A DNA stretch of 64,000 bases from Pantoea ananatis LMG 2665 (GCF_000710035.2 NZ_JMJJ01000012.1:1-64000), one strand, 5' to 3'. Counted from the first letter of the stretch, positions 8,963 through 17,422 are shown. Numbers and translations are program-made. The notes: generated by a model not told the origin, from the sequence alone.

Positions 8963-9328
8963 ATGGATACGCGCAGAAAGATCCAGTTTTACATCAATCC
9001 TAAAAGCAGCCTCGGTGAGGCCTATGCAGACAGTCACACCGATGAAACTCCGCAGGGTGAGCGCGGCCGTCTCTGGAAAGCGGCCATGCTCAGCGGGTTT
9101 GCACTTGAGCGTATTGATCCGCGTCTGCCGTTCCTGCTGTCGGAACTGCTGAGCGAAAACACGACGGCAGAAGAAGTGCTTCAGGTGATACGGGCTGTCA
9201 GCCCTAAAATCGCCACCGCGCACACTCTGTCTCAGGCTGAAAGCGTTGCTGAGTCGGCTGAAGCATCCCCGAATGCCACTGTCGATGAAACCCGCAGTAA
9301 TGCCAGAGGCATGTTTGGCGGCAGCTAA
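8963..9328 (+). CDS. parR: ParR/StbB partition adaptor protein
   Basis: A 121-residue protein directly after parM. The N-terminal part (RRKIQFYINPKSS, then RGRLWKAAMLSGFALERIDPRLPFLLSELL) fits the ribbon-helix-helix DNA-binding region of ParR/StbB; the C-terminal 45 residues are Ala/Ser/Glu-rich and end in GMFGGS, the place where ParR proteins contact ParM filaments. It probably binds the 11-bp repeats upstream of parM and represses the operon. A TTG at 8945 would extend it by six residues but is unlikely. Confidence 0.85.
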   Translation: MDTRRKIQFYINPKSSLGEAYADSHTDETPQGERGRLWKAAMLSGFALERIDPRLPFLLSELLSENTTAEEVLQVIRAVSPKIATAHTLSQAESVAESAEASPNATVDETRSNARGMFGGS

Positions 9329-9343
9329 TTTAACGAGGTCATC

Positions 9344-9586
9344 ATGAACAGAGTGATACTGCTGGTAACGGGGTTTCTGGGCTTCAGAAAGCTCACCGGC
9401 AAAGACAGGAAAAGTGCAGGGGAGTGGGGCTTTCTGCTGAGTATGCTTTTCATCGTTCCGTTACTACTGGGGATGATTGAAAAAGAGGTCATAAAAATTG
9501 TGCTGCAGCTGTTCTGGGCAGGTTTTCTGACCCGTTCAGCTTTTCTGGCCAATGAAACATGGAAAAAGAACAAGCAGCAGCGATGA
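9344..9586 (+). CDS. small membrane protein of unknown function
   Basis: An 80-residue protein 15 nt after parR with a good ribosome site (ACGAGG). It has one or two hydrophobic stretches (WGFLLSMLFIVPLLLGMI and a weaker one near residue 55) and basic ends, so it is probably an inner-membrane protein. It is not recognised. The same strand and short gap suggest cotranscription with parMR, but nothing in it points to partition. Confidence 0.6.
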   Translation: MNRVILLVTGFLGFRKLTGKDRKSAGEWGFLLSMLFIVPLLLGMIEKEVIKIVLQLFWAGFLTRSAFLANETWKKNKQQR

Positions 9587-9650
9587 AATAATACCAGCCG
9601 GTGACAGCGTCACTGGCTCTTCACTCCAGTCAGGGAGCAGGGAGGGATAA

Positions 9651-9917
9651 CTACAACTCTCCGCTGAACTCCTTTTTACAACTGTCGATACTTTCCTGCA
9701 GACTCTCTCTGCGCTCCCCGGCTGGCTCATCAAGTGGATTCTGAAGTACCAGCACGGAGCAGGTTGAACGCATTGCATTACGCATGTTTTCAAGTTTTTC
9801 ACTGTTGGCGTTGTAGTCACGAAGCCTGGACAGGGCTTCGGCGCAACTGAACAGAAATAACAGCAGGGCAACAATAATTATTACAGGGAAAACTTTCAGT
9901 TTAAGTTTATCGTTCAT
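9651..9917 (-). CDS. small membrane-anchored hypothetical protein
   Basis: An 88-residue protein on the minus strand. Residues 1-8 are basic (NDKLKLK), followed by a hydrophobic run (VFPVIIIVALLLFLFSCA) that could be a signal anchor or, with the Cys at its end, a lipoprotein-like signal; the rest is charged and probably periplasmic. The ribosome site is weak. Not recognised; it lies between the partition genes and the SOS operon. Confidence 0.5.
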   Translation of the reverse strand: MNDKLKLKVFPVIIIVALLLFLFSCAEALSRLRDYNANSEKLENMRNAMRSTCSVLVLQNPLDEPAGERRESLQESIDSCKKEFSGEL

Positions 9918-9990
9918 AGTGCTGCCTGCTCTCTATCATGATGGTGAAAGTCATGGTCAGTACAGCATGAACAGACTGGCCACTCAATCA

Positions 9991-11271
9991 TCACACAACG
10001 CGTGCAACCGGTATATCGCTCCAGCGCGTTGTCCACGCCGGTGACAGCATGTCCCGCTTCATCTCCCACTCGGTATCAATTCCCTGACCCGCAAACCATA
10101 CCCGCCCCAGGCCTGACTGATTGATGCCGTCCAGCACCTGCATCAGCTGTGAGCTGTTCGCCCGCGGCCGGTTGTCGTCAAACATGTTCAGCTGGCTGAC
10201 GCCGTGAGGCGTGAAGTCATCGAGCATGACGCCGGCTTTCATGTACCGGTGGCCGTCAATCCAGATACGGTCCAGCGCGCGCATGGCCACGCCGATGATA
10301 TCGCGCGTGTCCTGGGTGGGCAGGGTGAGTTTTTCCCCGGCTGTGTTGCCGTAAAACGTCTCGCCGACAGCATGCGGCGAGGTCCGGACAAACACGCTGA
10401 TGTGTCTGCAGTACTGGCGTTCGCCCCGTAGCTTCTCAGCGGCGCGCGTGGCGTACTGGCAGAGTGCCTGCTGCATGGCCACTTTGGTGGTAATGCGTGA
10501 ACCGAAGCTCCGGCTGCAGACAATCTGCTGCTTTGCCGGCGGCATTTCTTCGAGCGGAATGCACGCCTCGCCGTTCAGTTCCCGCACCGTTCTTTCCAGC
10601 ACCACCGAAAAGTTCTTCCGGATGAAGGCGGGATGCGTGCGCGCCAGCTCGAGTGCGTTGGTGATGCCGAGCAGGTTCAGTTTCTTGCCGATACGCCTGC
10701 CAACGCCCCAGATTTCCTCGACGGGCTGGCGCATCAGCAGCGCCTCGGTCCGCTTCGGGTTTCCGGGCGTCAGCGCCAGCACGCCCTTAAACTGTGGCCA
10801 CTCTTTGGAGGCCCACTGCGCTGATTTGGCCAGCGTTTTGGTCGGGCCGATGCCGGCGCCAATCGTCAGTCCGGTTCTGGCCAGAACATGGGCACGCAGC
10901 CGGTGCCCGAAGTGTTCAAAATCCTCGCAGCCATCGATACCGTTCAGATCGAGGAACATCTCATCAATGGAATACTGTTCGACTTTAGGCGTCATATCTT
11001 CAAGCGCTGCCATTACGCGCTGACTAAGGCTATGATATAGCGCATAATTTGAGCTAAAGACATGCACTTTCTCAGGGAAATCCTTTGATTTTATCTGAAA
11101 CCACGGAATTCCCATTTTTATACCGAGGGCTTTGGCTCCCTTGCTTCTTGCAATGACGCAGCCGTCATTATTCGAAAGGACGACCACGGGTTTTCCCCGT
11201 AAGTCAGGCCTGAAAAGAGCTTCACAGGACGCATAAAAGCTGTTCACATCAGCCAGACCAAACATCGGCAT
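9991..11271 (-). CDS. umuC: UmuC/MucB-like Y-family DNA polymerase
   Basis: A 426-residue Y-family polymerase, the catalytic subunit of a polymerase V-type enzyme for error-prone bypass of damaged DNA. Metal-binding Asp is in FGLADVNSFYASCE (residue about 8), and the palm motif QYSIDEMFLD carries the Asp/Glu pair near residues 103-104. The length matches UmuC, MucB and ImpB (about 420). It starts 2 nt after the umuD-like stop, with GGAGG inside the end of that gene, so expression is coupled and under the upstream LexA box. Which of the three plasmid subfamilies it belongs to cannot be decided by eye. Confidence 0.93.
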   Translation of the reverse strand: MPMFGLADVNSFYASCEALFRPDLRGKPVVVLSNNDGCVIARSKGAKALGIKMGIPWFQIKSKDFPEKVHVFSSNYALYHSLSQRVMAALEDMTPKVEQYSIDEMFLDLNGIDGCEDFEHFGHRLRAHVLARTGLTIGAGIGPTKTLAKSAQWASKEWPQFKGVLALTPGNPKRTEALLMRQPVEEIWGVGRRIGKKLNLLGITNALELARTHPAFIRKNFSVVLERTVRELNGEACIPLEEMPPAKQQIVCSRSFGSRITTKVAMQQALCQYATRAAEKLRGERQYCRHISVFVRTSPHAVGETFYGNTAGEKLTLPTQDTRDIIGVAMRALDRIWIDGHRYMKAGVMLDDFTPHGVSQLNMFDDNRPRANSSQLMQVLDGINQSGLGRVWFAGQGIDTEWEMKRDMLSPAWTTRWSDIPVARVV

Positions 11272-11273
11272 TG

Positions 11274-11723
11274 TTACCTCCGGCGCGCCTCAGTATTGTG
11301 GAAAAACCAGGTGACCACGCCCAGCAGGTGCAGCTCCTCCGGGTATATCACCGGATAGGCCGGGTTCATCGGGCGCAGTGCAATCTGCGGGTGCAGTTGC
11401 AGGCGCTTGACGGTGAACTCCCCGCCAATCTCCGCGATGACGATGTCACCGTGCGTGGCTTCCTTCGCGCGATCGACGACCATCACGTCCCCGTCGTACA
11501 GTCCGAGGTCTTCCATGCTGCTACCGCTGGCGCGCACAAAAAACGTGGCAGCCCGGTGGGTGATGCAGAGCTCGTTCAGGTCCAGTTCCGCCTCAACGTA
11601 GTCGGTGGCAGGGGAGGGGAAACCGGCCGCGCAGCGCTCAACAAATAGCGGGATGCGCATCACGGGACGGATATCGGCAGGCCTGAATAGTGTCAGCCCG
11701 CCCTTAGAGGATGTCGCTTTCAT
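11274..11723 (-). CDS. umuD: UmuD/MucA-like self-cleaving SOS mutagenesis protein
   Basis: A 149-residue S24-family peptidase-like subunit. The cleavage site is CAAGFPSPA with Ala33-Gly34 (Ala-Gly as in MucA, not Cys-Gly as in UmuD), the active Ser69 lies in ASGSSM and Lys106 in EFTVKRL. RecA filaments trigger self-cleavage, and the shortened form joins UmuC as polymerase V. The start at 11723 was chosen over upstream in-frame codons because GGAGAG precedes it and the family begins shortly before the cleavage site. It overlaps the stop of a 20-codon leader ORF by ATGA. Confidence 0.92.
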   Translation of the reverse strand: MKATSSKGGLTLFRPADIRPVMRIPLFVERCAAGFPSPATDYVEAELDLNELCITHRAATFFVRASGSSMEDLGLYDGDVMVVDRAKEATHGDIVIAEIGGEFTVKRLQLHPQIALRPMNPAYPVIYPEELHLLGVVTWFFHNTEARRR

Positions 11724-11782
11724 GGCGCCGCTCTCCGGACTGAATGGTCTGAGGCTGGGGCGGTTGTGAGTGAGTCTGACAT
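11720..11782 (-). CDS. 20-codon leader ORF upstream of the umuD-like gene
   Basis: A short minus-strand ORF starts with ATG at 11782, preceded by a strong ribosome site (GGGAGGA, 11791-11797, 8 nt spacing). It reads MSDSLTTAPASDHSVRRAAP and stops with TGA overlapping the umuD-like ATG. It lies between the LexA box and umuD. The better ribosome site and ATGA overlap suggest translational coupling or a leader role. No homologue is recognised; plasmid imp operons also start with an extra small gene, but the sequences were not compared. Confidence 0.5.
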   Translation of the reverse strand: MSDSLTTAPASDHSVRRAAP

Positions 11783-11804
11783 GGTTGATTTCCTCCCTAA
11801 ATAA

Positions 11805-11824
11805 CACTGTATATAAAAACAGTA
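11805..11824 (-). promoter_or_regulatory. LexA (SOS) box of the umuDC-like operon
   Basis: CACTGTATATAAAAACAGTA keeps the invariant CTGT-N8-ACAG core of the enterobacterial LexA operator with an AT-rich spacer. It lies about 80 bp upstream of the umuD-like start and 22 bp upstream of the leader ORF start, so LexA binding here would block the operon until DNA damage. Confidence 0.9.
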
Positions 11825-11981
11825 TCATTGAGCCGGGAGCGCATGGCAAGAGTAACGAAACGGTACTCTGTTAAAGGGATGTCTATGTTACTGAGCAGGC
11901 TAATTATTTTTTTGTCGGGCAGTTTCAGTCAGGGGAGCGCGTAAGCAGTCGTTGCTGACATAAGTGAAATTACGCTTCCTC

Positions 11982-12030
11982 AACACGGCTGTACGTTCCT
12001 CGCTCCGCTGCGGTACGCCTCAGCCGTGTT
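11982..12030. repeat. dispersed palindromic element, copy 1
   Basis: A 10-bp perfect inverted repeat (11982-11991 with 12021-12030) flanks a 29-nt segment with GTTCCTCGC and GGTACGCCT blocks. A second copy at 46571-46619 keeps 25 of the 29 loop bases while its stem arms differ but still pair. Copy 1 lies in the 270-base gap between the SOS operon and the unknown cassette, close to the cassette's boundary. Confidence 0.7.
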
Positions 12031-12119
12031 CTGCGGCGAGCGTTACTGACTCTTATATTAAGGAACCAGATTTAGTGCTTTGTGATAAAATTTGAGTTTG
12101 AATGTGAGGACATCGACTT

Positions 12120-13187
12120 ATGCGATTAAATGAATTAGGAAGTTTCAATTTTCCTGAATTGGCAGCCTGGCCTCAGCCCCGCTATGGAGGTGAAAAATGG
12201 CACATGTACATTTTAAAACTTCGAAAAGATGACACTCTCCACTGGTACCAACGATTTATTGAAAAAGATAGCAATGAAAATTACATTTTTGCGGATATGT
12301 ATGATAGCTATTCTTGCGCGACAGAAGCAGCTGATAAACTCAATAACGAATTTTTATCAAATATTGATTTACTCCCTCTGGAGAGATTTAAAAAAGCATC
12401 ATTACGTTTAAAAGTTGAAAAGGCACTCACGGCAAAAACGCGATTAACGAATGAAGAGCAACTTATGTTAGAGGAAGGAATAAAAAAGAATGCTCAAGTG
12501 CCCCGTTTAAAACAGGAGGAATTAATCATTGATCCTGAGATAACTAACAGTGAATTAAAGTCTTTTATTTTTAATGTTCTCAACGAGATGCCTTATCTTC
12601 ACTTCATTCATATATCAAAATATCGCTGTTCTCTCTCCCTTAAGGAAGATGGTTCCTGGGTACGTGAGCAGTGCAGTACATCTAAAGCCGAGAAGTTTTT
12701 TTATCGTGAATGTATTGCAAGAGGTTTTGGGCTGTCTGGCTTTGAACACTGGGGTAAAACAAAATCAGCTATCCGGGCCATGCTCTTGCCAAGAGCTAAC
12801 CAACTTTTGCAACTTGCCAGCGTAAAGAGAATGCTTTCAGAAGCCCTCTCAAAAGGGCAAAAGGTTCTTTTAGTTGATGGATTCGTGTTCTGGTTTGAGG
12901 ATCATAATCAGGTTGGATGGACAGTTAAGGAAGCCAGTGACAGCGGCGCTGGCGCAAAGGGGAATGCTTTATGGAAAGAAGGAACTATTATTTCAAAAAA
13001 CCATGGTCGAATAGTAGTTCTGCCTTACATCAAAGAGAATGGTGATTACGTGCAGGGGCATACTAAAAGTGCGCCCAATGACGGCAAGGCTTTACCCCGC
13101 CATCGTGATGAATATGTAGAATTACCTTTTGAAGTCTTACATGGTGATGTGATGAGGGGGCTTTTTGGTGAGCTCTATTATGAATAA
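12120..13187 (+). CDS. uncharacterised protein A of a three-gene cassette
   Basis: A 355-residue soluble protein that is not recognised. The N-terminal third is rich in charged helices (FKKASLRLKVEKAL, LTNEEQLMLEEGIKK), the middle has an aromatic/basic patch (FHISKYRCSL... with SWVREQ), and the C-terminal third looks beta-rich (KVLLVDGFVFWFEDHN, RIVVLPYIKENG) and ends in a conserved-looking RHRDEYVELPFEVLHGD segment. No signal peptide, membrane segment or catalytic motif is obvious. The gene is clearly more AT-rich than its plasmid surroundings, which suggests recent transfer. It starts after TGAGGACATCGACTT and is followed 42 nt later by protein B on the same strand. Confidence 0.75.
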   Translation: MRLNELGSFNFPELAAWPQPRYGGEKWHMYILKLRKDDTLHWYQRFIEKDSNENYIFADMYDSYSCATEAADKLNNEFLSNIDLLPLERFKKASLRLKVEKALTAKTRLTNEEQLMLEEGIKKNAQVPRLKQEELIIDPEITNSELKSFIFNVLNEMPYLHFIHISKYRCSLSLKEDGSWVREQCSTSKAEKFFYRECIARGFGLSGFEHWGKTKSAIRAMLLPRANQLLQLASVKRMLSEALSKGQKVLLVDGFVFWFEDHNQVGWTVKEASDSGAGAKGNALWKEGTIISKNHGRIVVLPYIKENGDYVQGHTKSAPNDGKALPRHRDEYVELPFEVLHGDVMRGLFGELYYE

Positions 13188-13229
13188 TCAATTTATCTCT
13201 ACTACCTCAATGCTCAACACAAAAATTAT

Positions 13230-14132
13230 ATGAATGATAAAAATTTCCATGAAATCTATAAACAGCTTTCTGCATCACAAACCAGCGACGCTGATTGCTG
13301 TTCAGTTATTGAGGAACTGACCCGGCTGTGCCTCGAAACAATCAGTAAATCATCCGTACAAGAATGTCTGGCGGCTGCAGATCCTTGTTTTAGTGAAATT
13401 GGTCATTCAGAACGCCTTTTCACTTTAGCCATGACCCGCTGGATTACCGTGGATGAATGTCTCGGCCTGGCTAAGAAACTGGAGAATGAGGAAAGCGCCA
13501 AGCACTTTCAGGCAAAAAGCTCCGTGGCTTATAATTTGTCTTCTACTGATGAATCCCGCTCAATGCTTACAGCATGTCGACTTTGTGTGCTTCCTGCTTC
13601 TCCAGCGGTATCTCTTGGGTGGACATTAAGCCTGGCAACATCCTTTCCAACAAGTATTAACGTACTTAAAACTGTCCAGACACTCCTTCTGCATCACATG
13701 AAGGAATATCCGTTGACTACGTTACGACTTCTTTCCAGTCCAGACTCCCCGTTCGCCTCGGTTCAACTGGCTCAGGAAACGCTCAGGCAACTTGAACAAC
13801 AACAAAGCAATCTGAACACACTGCCGAGAATACGTGAATTTTTGATGCCACCTGAAATGCGTCTGATTTATGCCAGCCTGAAACGTAGCGAGAACCGTGA
13901 TATTCAACGGCACGCGGATGAAAAATCGATTATGAGCATGTTTTTTACTAAGCACTTTTTTAAGTACGCTAACAAAACCGCTATAGAGTTCCAGACTGGG
14001 AATGATGTCAGGGAAACTTCTCTTGAAATGACGTCATTTCATGTTGAAGCAGAGCTACCCGTAACCTGGCTCACTGATCCGATTTCAGCCAATTTTGAAA
14101 TGATGAGACTATGGGAGGGAGATCTGCAATGA
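13230..14132 (+). CDS. uncharacterised helical protein B of the cassette
   Basis: A 300-residue protein predicted by eye to be mostly alpha-helical in the first 220 residues (repeated amphipathic segments such as VIEELTRLCLETISK and NVLKTVQTLLLHHMKEY), possibly a helical-repeat scaffold. The last 60 residues change to a beta-like pattern (KTAIEFQTGNDVRET, TSFHVEAELPVTW). No enzyme motif or membrane segment is visible. Its stop overlaps the start of protein C by ATGA, so the two are translationally coupled and likely act together. Not recognised as a known family. Confidence 0.75.
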   Translation: MNDKNFHEIYKQLSASQTSDADCCSVIEELTRLCLETISKSSVQECLAAADPCFSEIGHSERLFTLAMTRWITVDECLGLAKKLENEESAKHFQAKSSVAYNLSSTDESRSMLTACRLCVLPASPAVSLGWTLSLATSFPTSINVLKTVQTLLLHHMKEYPLTTLRLLSSPDSPFASVQLAQETLRQLEQQQSNLNTLPRIREFLMPPEMRLIYASLKRSENRDIQRHADEKSIMSMFFTKHFFKYANKTAIEFQTGNDVRETSLEMTSFHVEAELPVTWLTDPISANFEMMRLWEGDLQ

Positions 14133-15805
14133 GCATCCAGTTGGTTCTCTCCCATTATCTGGCGGGCTTACGTGAGCGCAATGAATTAGATGCCCTTCTC
14201 CCTGAACTGTTAAAAGCTATGGGGCACTCTGTACTAAGCCGGCCGCAGATTGGCCCGGCTCAGGCAGGTGTGGATGTATTATCGACCAGAAAAAACCCAG
14301 AAGGTATTACTGAGGTTTACGTATTCATTATCAAGTTTGGGGATCTGGGACGAGCCGACTTTTATGGAGGTCAACAGTCCATCGATCCTTCTGTGCGAGA
14401 AGCATGTACCGACTTCCTACGAAATCGCCTGCCAGCACACCTCAAGTCTTTGTCTAAAAGAATTATTCTTGTATCCAATGGTGTGCTGCTACAGGAAGCA
14501 CAGGCCGGTTTTTCAGCGCTGACTGAAGACGTTGCTGAACGGCCGCTCTGCAGGCTCGAATTCTGGGGAAGCGATCAACTCACCCCCTTAATTGAGCAAT
14601 TTTTGTTTGATGAGACATTGCTCCTGGCTAAGGGCAAGTCCGATTTACGTGCCGCCCTTGCGGGTATCGAAGAGTCGGACGCAGCTATAGGCCGTTTCGT
14701 TCGCTTTATCGACACCTGTTTTGAATATTCCGACAAGGAAATGAAGCAGAGTGAGCCAACGCGTAAGAAAAAATTTTTAAGACGCTGCGCAGCGGCTTCT
14801 ATGGGGTGGGCGGTACTGCTGGTCTGGGGCAAAAGCGAGGGAAACCTGAAACCCGGCGCTGTAACGGGGGAATATTTGATACTGCGCATGTGGGCCGAAG
14901 CGGTAAAACTTCAGTGGGATTCTGACCGCGCGTTTACTAACCGACTTGAAACAATGACAGACCTGCATACGCAGTATTTGGTGGATTATTTTGAGAAGGT
15001 GATGCCTGCTCTGGAGACACCGCGAGCAGTCCTCTCTTACCGCCCGAACCGAATCTTTTATCTGGATCTTCTGTTCGAGGAACTTGGCCGTCTGGCCACT
15101 CTACAGCTGTTACTCCAAAGAAAATCTGGGCATGAGGCGCTTCAAACACGTCTACACCAAGCTATCATAAACCTCATTAACCAACATCCTGGCGCATTGC
15201 TTCCCGTTTACGATGGGCAAGCCATTGACCTCACCTTACTCTTCTGTGCCCTTATGGGACAGTCGGATTGGAACAACGCACAGGTTCTCACAAGAGGTTG
15301 TGTGAACCGACTTATCCATGCACTGAGAGCGGAGCGATACCTCCCGGTAGATACCGATTCTCTGGAGGATGCCGTCTCGCTCGACAAAGGGCAAGCCAAA
15401 AGCCGGGATTACTTCCAGACATCAACGCTTGTACCTGCACTGGCTACCGTAGCTGCCTTACTGAATGACGAAGAAGCCCTTGAGCTCTTGCGTAGTGAGG
15501 TGCTGCCCTTGATGAAGGGCGTAACGCTTGAGCGTTGGTATCCTTATCCGGCTCTTGAAACACTCACCGGATCATCGATGGTAGTTCAGAGTGTTGGGAT
15601 ATCCAAGGCACTGTCCGGCATCAGACTTTCTGCTAAGGAAGAGGCTGAGGCTTCAATCAAAAACGTGGAAAATACTCCCTCAGCCTCAGATTTCAGATGG
15701 TCAGCTCAGTGGCAAGTTCTGATTGCACTGTCAGCACGACTACACCGACACCCCTTACCTACCTGGCTTATTGCCGAATACAGGCGACCGGAAAGCTTAG
15801 ATTGA
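14129..15805 (+). CDS. cassette protein C with restriction-endonuclease-like N-terminus
   Basis: A 558-residue protein. The first 170 residues resemble a PD-(D/E)XK nuclease-type fold: LLPELLKAMGHSV, then AGVDVLSTRKNPEG (candidate metal Asp in GVDV), YVFIIKFGDLG (candidate K, with Ile where Glu/Gln would be usual in the (D/E)xK half), then KRIILVSNGVLL and LEFWGSDQLTPLIEQFL. The remaining 390 residues look helical and unrecognised. The start at 14129 has GGGAGGGAGA upstream and overlaps the stop of protein B; an ATG at 14111 is less likely. The nuclease reading is inference from pattern only; the imperfect (D/E)xK may mean a binding rather than cutting domain. Confidence 0.7.
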   Translation: MSIQLVLSHYLAGLRERNELDALLPELLKAMGHSVLSRPQIGPAQAGVDVLSTRKNPEGITEVYVFIIKFGDLGRADFYGGQQSIDPSVREACTDFLRNRLPAHLKSLSKRIILVSNGVLLQEAQAGFSALTEDVAERPLCRLEFWGSDQLTPLIEQFLFDETLLLAKGKSDLRAALAGIEESDAAIGRFVRFIDTCFEYSDKEMKQSEPTRKKKFLRRCAAASMGWAVLLVWGKSEGNLKPGAVTGEYLILRMWAEAVKLQWDSDRAFTNRLETMTDLHTQYLVDYFEKVMPALETPRAVLSYRPNRIFYLDLLFEELGRLATLQLLLQRKSGHEALQTRLHQAIINLINQHPGALLPVYDGQAIDLTLLFCALMGQSDWNNAQVLTRGCVNRLIHALRAERYLPVDTDSLEDAVSLDKGQAKSRDYFQTSTLVPALATVAALLNDEEALELLRSEVLPLMKGVTLERWYPYPALETLTGSSMVVQSVGISKALSGIRLSAKEEAEASIKNVENTPSASDFRWSAQWQVLIALSARLHRHPLPTWLIAEYRRPESLD

Positions 15806-15974
15806 CAGCCTTACACCAATAGAACGAATTGCAGGTCGCCAGTTGTAGATCTTTCTTTTAGATAACAACAGAATGTGCAGAAAAATGAGGCCAGAGATCA
15901 GGAGCGAGAGCTCCTACAGCCGAAGGTTATTTAGCTCAAACAGTGAAGTGTGACAAAGGTTTTTTGAAATCAAG

Positions 15975-15994
15975 AAGCCGCCATCAGGCGGCTT
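15975..15994. terminator. bidirectional hairpin terminator
   Basis: AAGCCGCC-ATCA-GGCGGCTT is a perfect 8-bp stem with a 4-nt loop, followed by TTATTA on the plus side and preceded by a T-run (TTTTTG, 15961-15966) for the other strand. It separates the plus-strand cassette from the minus-strand gene ending at 15998. Confidence 0.75.
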
Positions 15995-15997
15995 TTA

Positions 15998-16288
15998 TTA
16001 CTGTCCATCGCTGTCATTAAGGCCGAGTTTGTGCAGCGACTGCATTGCTTTTCCACACTCAGATGACCCACTGCGAAGGCCATCGGAAAGTGCAGGTTTA
16101 AGAGAGTTAACAGCTGTAACGTAGCCCTGTGCTGAACCATCGTTAAACCCCTGCATATAATAAGCAGTAGTTGCCTGGCTAAGTATTTGTTCAAAATGCT
16201 TATTTTGCTGTGCCAGCATTGCATTGAATGTTGCAATCATCATCTGGTTGTTAGTCGCTAACATCTGCTGAAATTCTTCTGTCGTCAT
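15998..16288 (-). CDS. small hypothetical protein
   Basis: A 96-residue soluble protein with a good ribosome site (AAGGAGACAGAGA before ATG at 16288). The first half is Gln/Met-rich and helical (FQQMLATNNQMMIATFNAMLAQQNKHFEQIL), the second half polar with Gly/Ser. Not recognised. It converges on the preceding cassette and shares the terminator hairpin at 15975-15994. Confidence 0.6.
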   Translation of the reverse strand: MTTEEFQQMLATNNQMMIATFNAMLAQQNKHFEQILSQATTAYYMQGFNDGSAQGYVTAVNSLKPALSDGLRSGSSECGKAMQSLHKLGLNDSDGQ

Positions 16289-16743
16289 TCTCTGTCTCCT
16301 TCTGTGTGGGCGGAAAATTTACCGCACTAAATCCCTTCTACCTGAAATATGAACATATGCAACTTAATTAGCATGTCTTTACGTAAGCCTAAAATCATGG
16401 GGCTTCACTTGTCCTAGAGTCTTTTTGGCGAATGTTTTTACCAGTCATCCCCTTCAGAAACCCATTAGTGTGTCGCTCCGCTCCGCTTTTTTTTCCGCTT
16501 CCCGTCCTCCGGCCGGAAACCGGCGACGGCAAAGTGCCGTGCCCTCACTGTAGCCGGGCTGCTGTTCAGACAAGGGAAGCTGACGCCGGTCTGCTCGCCC
16601 GTTCCCCGCCGTGCGCGGCACATCCAGTCCGCTCCGGCGGCGCGTGCGGCCTGCGCGCCCGCCCCTGTCTGCCCAGCTCGTCGCCCGGCTGGGTGATGGT
16701 CACGGCACCACAGGGGTGCCCTCTGACAGTGAGGAGCAGAATT
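16289..16743 (+). other. GC-rich non-coding block at the left end of the leading region
   Basis: No convincing gene. The first 140 bases are AT-rich, including AAGCC...GGGCTT around 16385-16407; after about 16470 the sequence becomes very GC-rich. A 22-base motif (16534-16555, GTGCCGTGCCCTCACTGTAGCC) recurs with two changes at 17851-17872. The open frame entering from 16432 is only an upstream extension of the methylase frame. Confidence 0.5.
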
Positions 16744-17388
16744 ATGTCCCGTTTCATGCGTGGAGACAGCGTACAGATCATGGCCGGCTTTCCGGATGCG
16801 AGTATTGATTTCATCCTGACCGACCCGCCATACCTCGTCGGCTTTAAGGACCGGTCCGGCCGTTCGATTGCGGGCGACGTTAACGACGAGTGGGTGCTGC
16901 CGGCGAGCCGGCAGATGTTCAGGGTGCTGAAAAACAACAGCCTGGCGGTGAGTTTCTACGGCTGGAACCGCATTGACGTCTTCATGCAGGCCTGGAAGGC
17001 GGCGGGCTTCCGCGTCGTCGGGCACCTCGTTTTCACCAAATCCTACGCCTCAAAATCGGCGTTTGTCGGGTATCAGCACGAAAACGCCTACGTGCTGGCC
17101 AAGGGCCGTCCGCCGCTGCCGGCGAACCCGCTGCCCGACGTCATCCCCTGGCAGTATACGGGCAACCGCCACCACCCGACCGAAAAGCCGGTGAGCGTCC
17201 TGCGGCCGCTTATCGAGTCCTTCACGAAGCCCGGCGACCTGGTTCTGGACCCTTTCGCGGGAAGCGGTTCGACCTGCGTCGCCGCGGACCAGTGCGGCCG
17301 GCGCTGGATTGGGATCGAACTGCTGGAGCAGTACCACGCAGCCGGTCTTAAGCGCATCGGCGAACTGCGCGCCGCCCGGGCCGCCTGA
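16744..17388 (+). CDS. orphan site-specific DNA methyltransferase (DPPY type)
   Basis: A 214-residue N6-adenine/N4-cytosine methyltransferase of the beta arrangement: catalytic DPPY (in ILTDPPYLVGF, near residue 28) comes first and the SAM-binding motif LDPFAGSGST lies near residue 168, with RHHPTEKPV before it. The start at 16744 was chosen because GAGGAGCAGA precedes it; an ATG at 16432 in the same frame would add 104 unconvincing residues. There is no restriction partner, as is common for methylases in F-type leading regions, where they may pre-methylate incoming DNA against host enzymes. Confidence 0.88.
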   Translation: MSRFMRGDSVQIMAGFPDASIDFILTDPPYLVGFKDRSGRSIAGDVNDEWVLPASRQMFRVLKNNSLAVSFYGWNRIDVFMQAWKAAGFRVVGHLVFTKSYASKSAFVGYQHENAYVLAKGRPPLPANPLPDVIPWQYTGNRHHPTEKPVSVLRPLIESFTKPGDLVLDPFAGSGSTCVAADQCGRRWIGIELLEQYHAAGLKRIGELRAARAA

Positions 17389-17422
17389 TATTTCCCCTTA
17401 ACCAGACCAGAAGGACAGCACC

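Noticed and set aside
16432..16743. N-terminal extension of the methylase from ATG 16432
   Set aside because: The extension is low-complexity, Pro/Arg-rich translation of a GC-rich block; ATG 16744 has a clear ribosome site and matches the family start.
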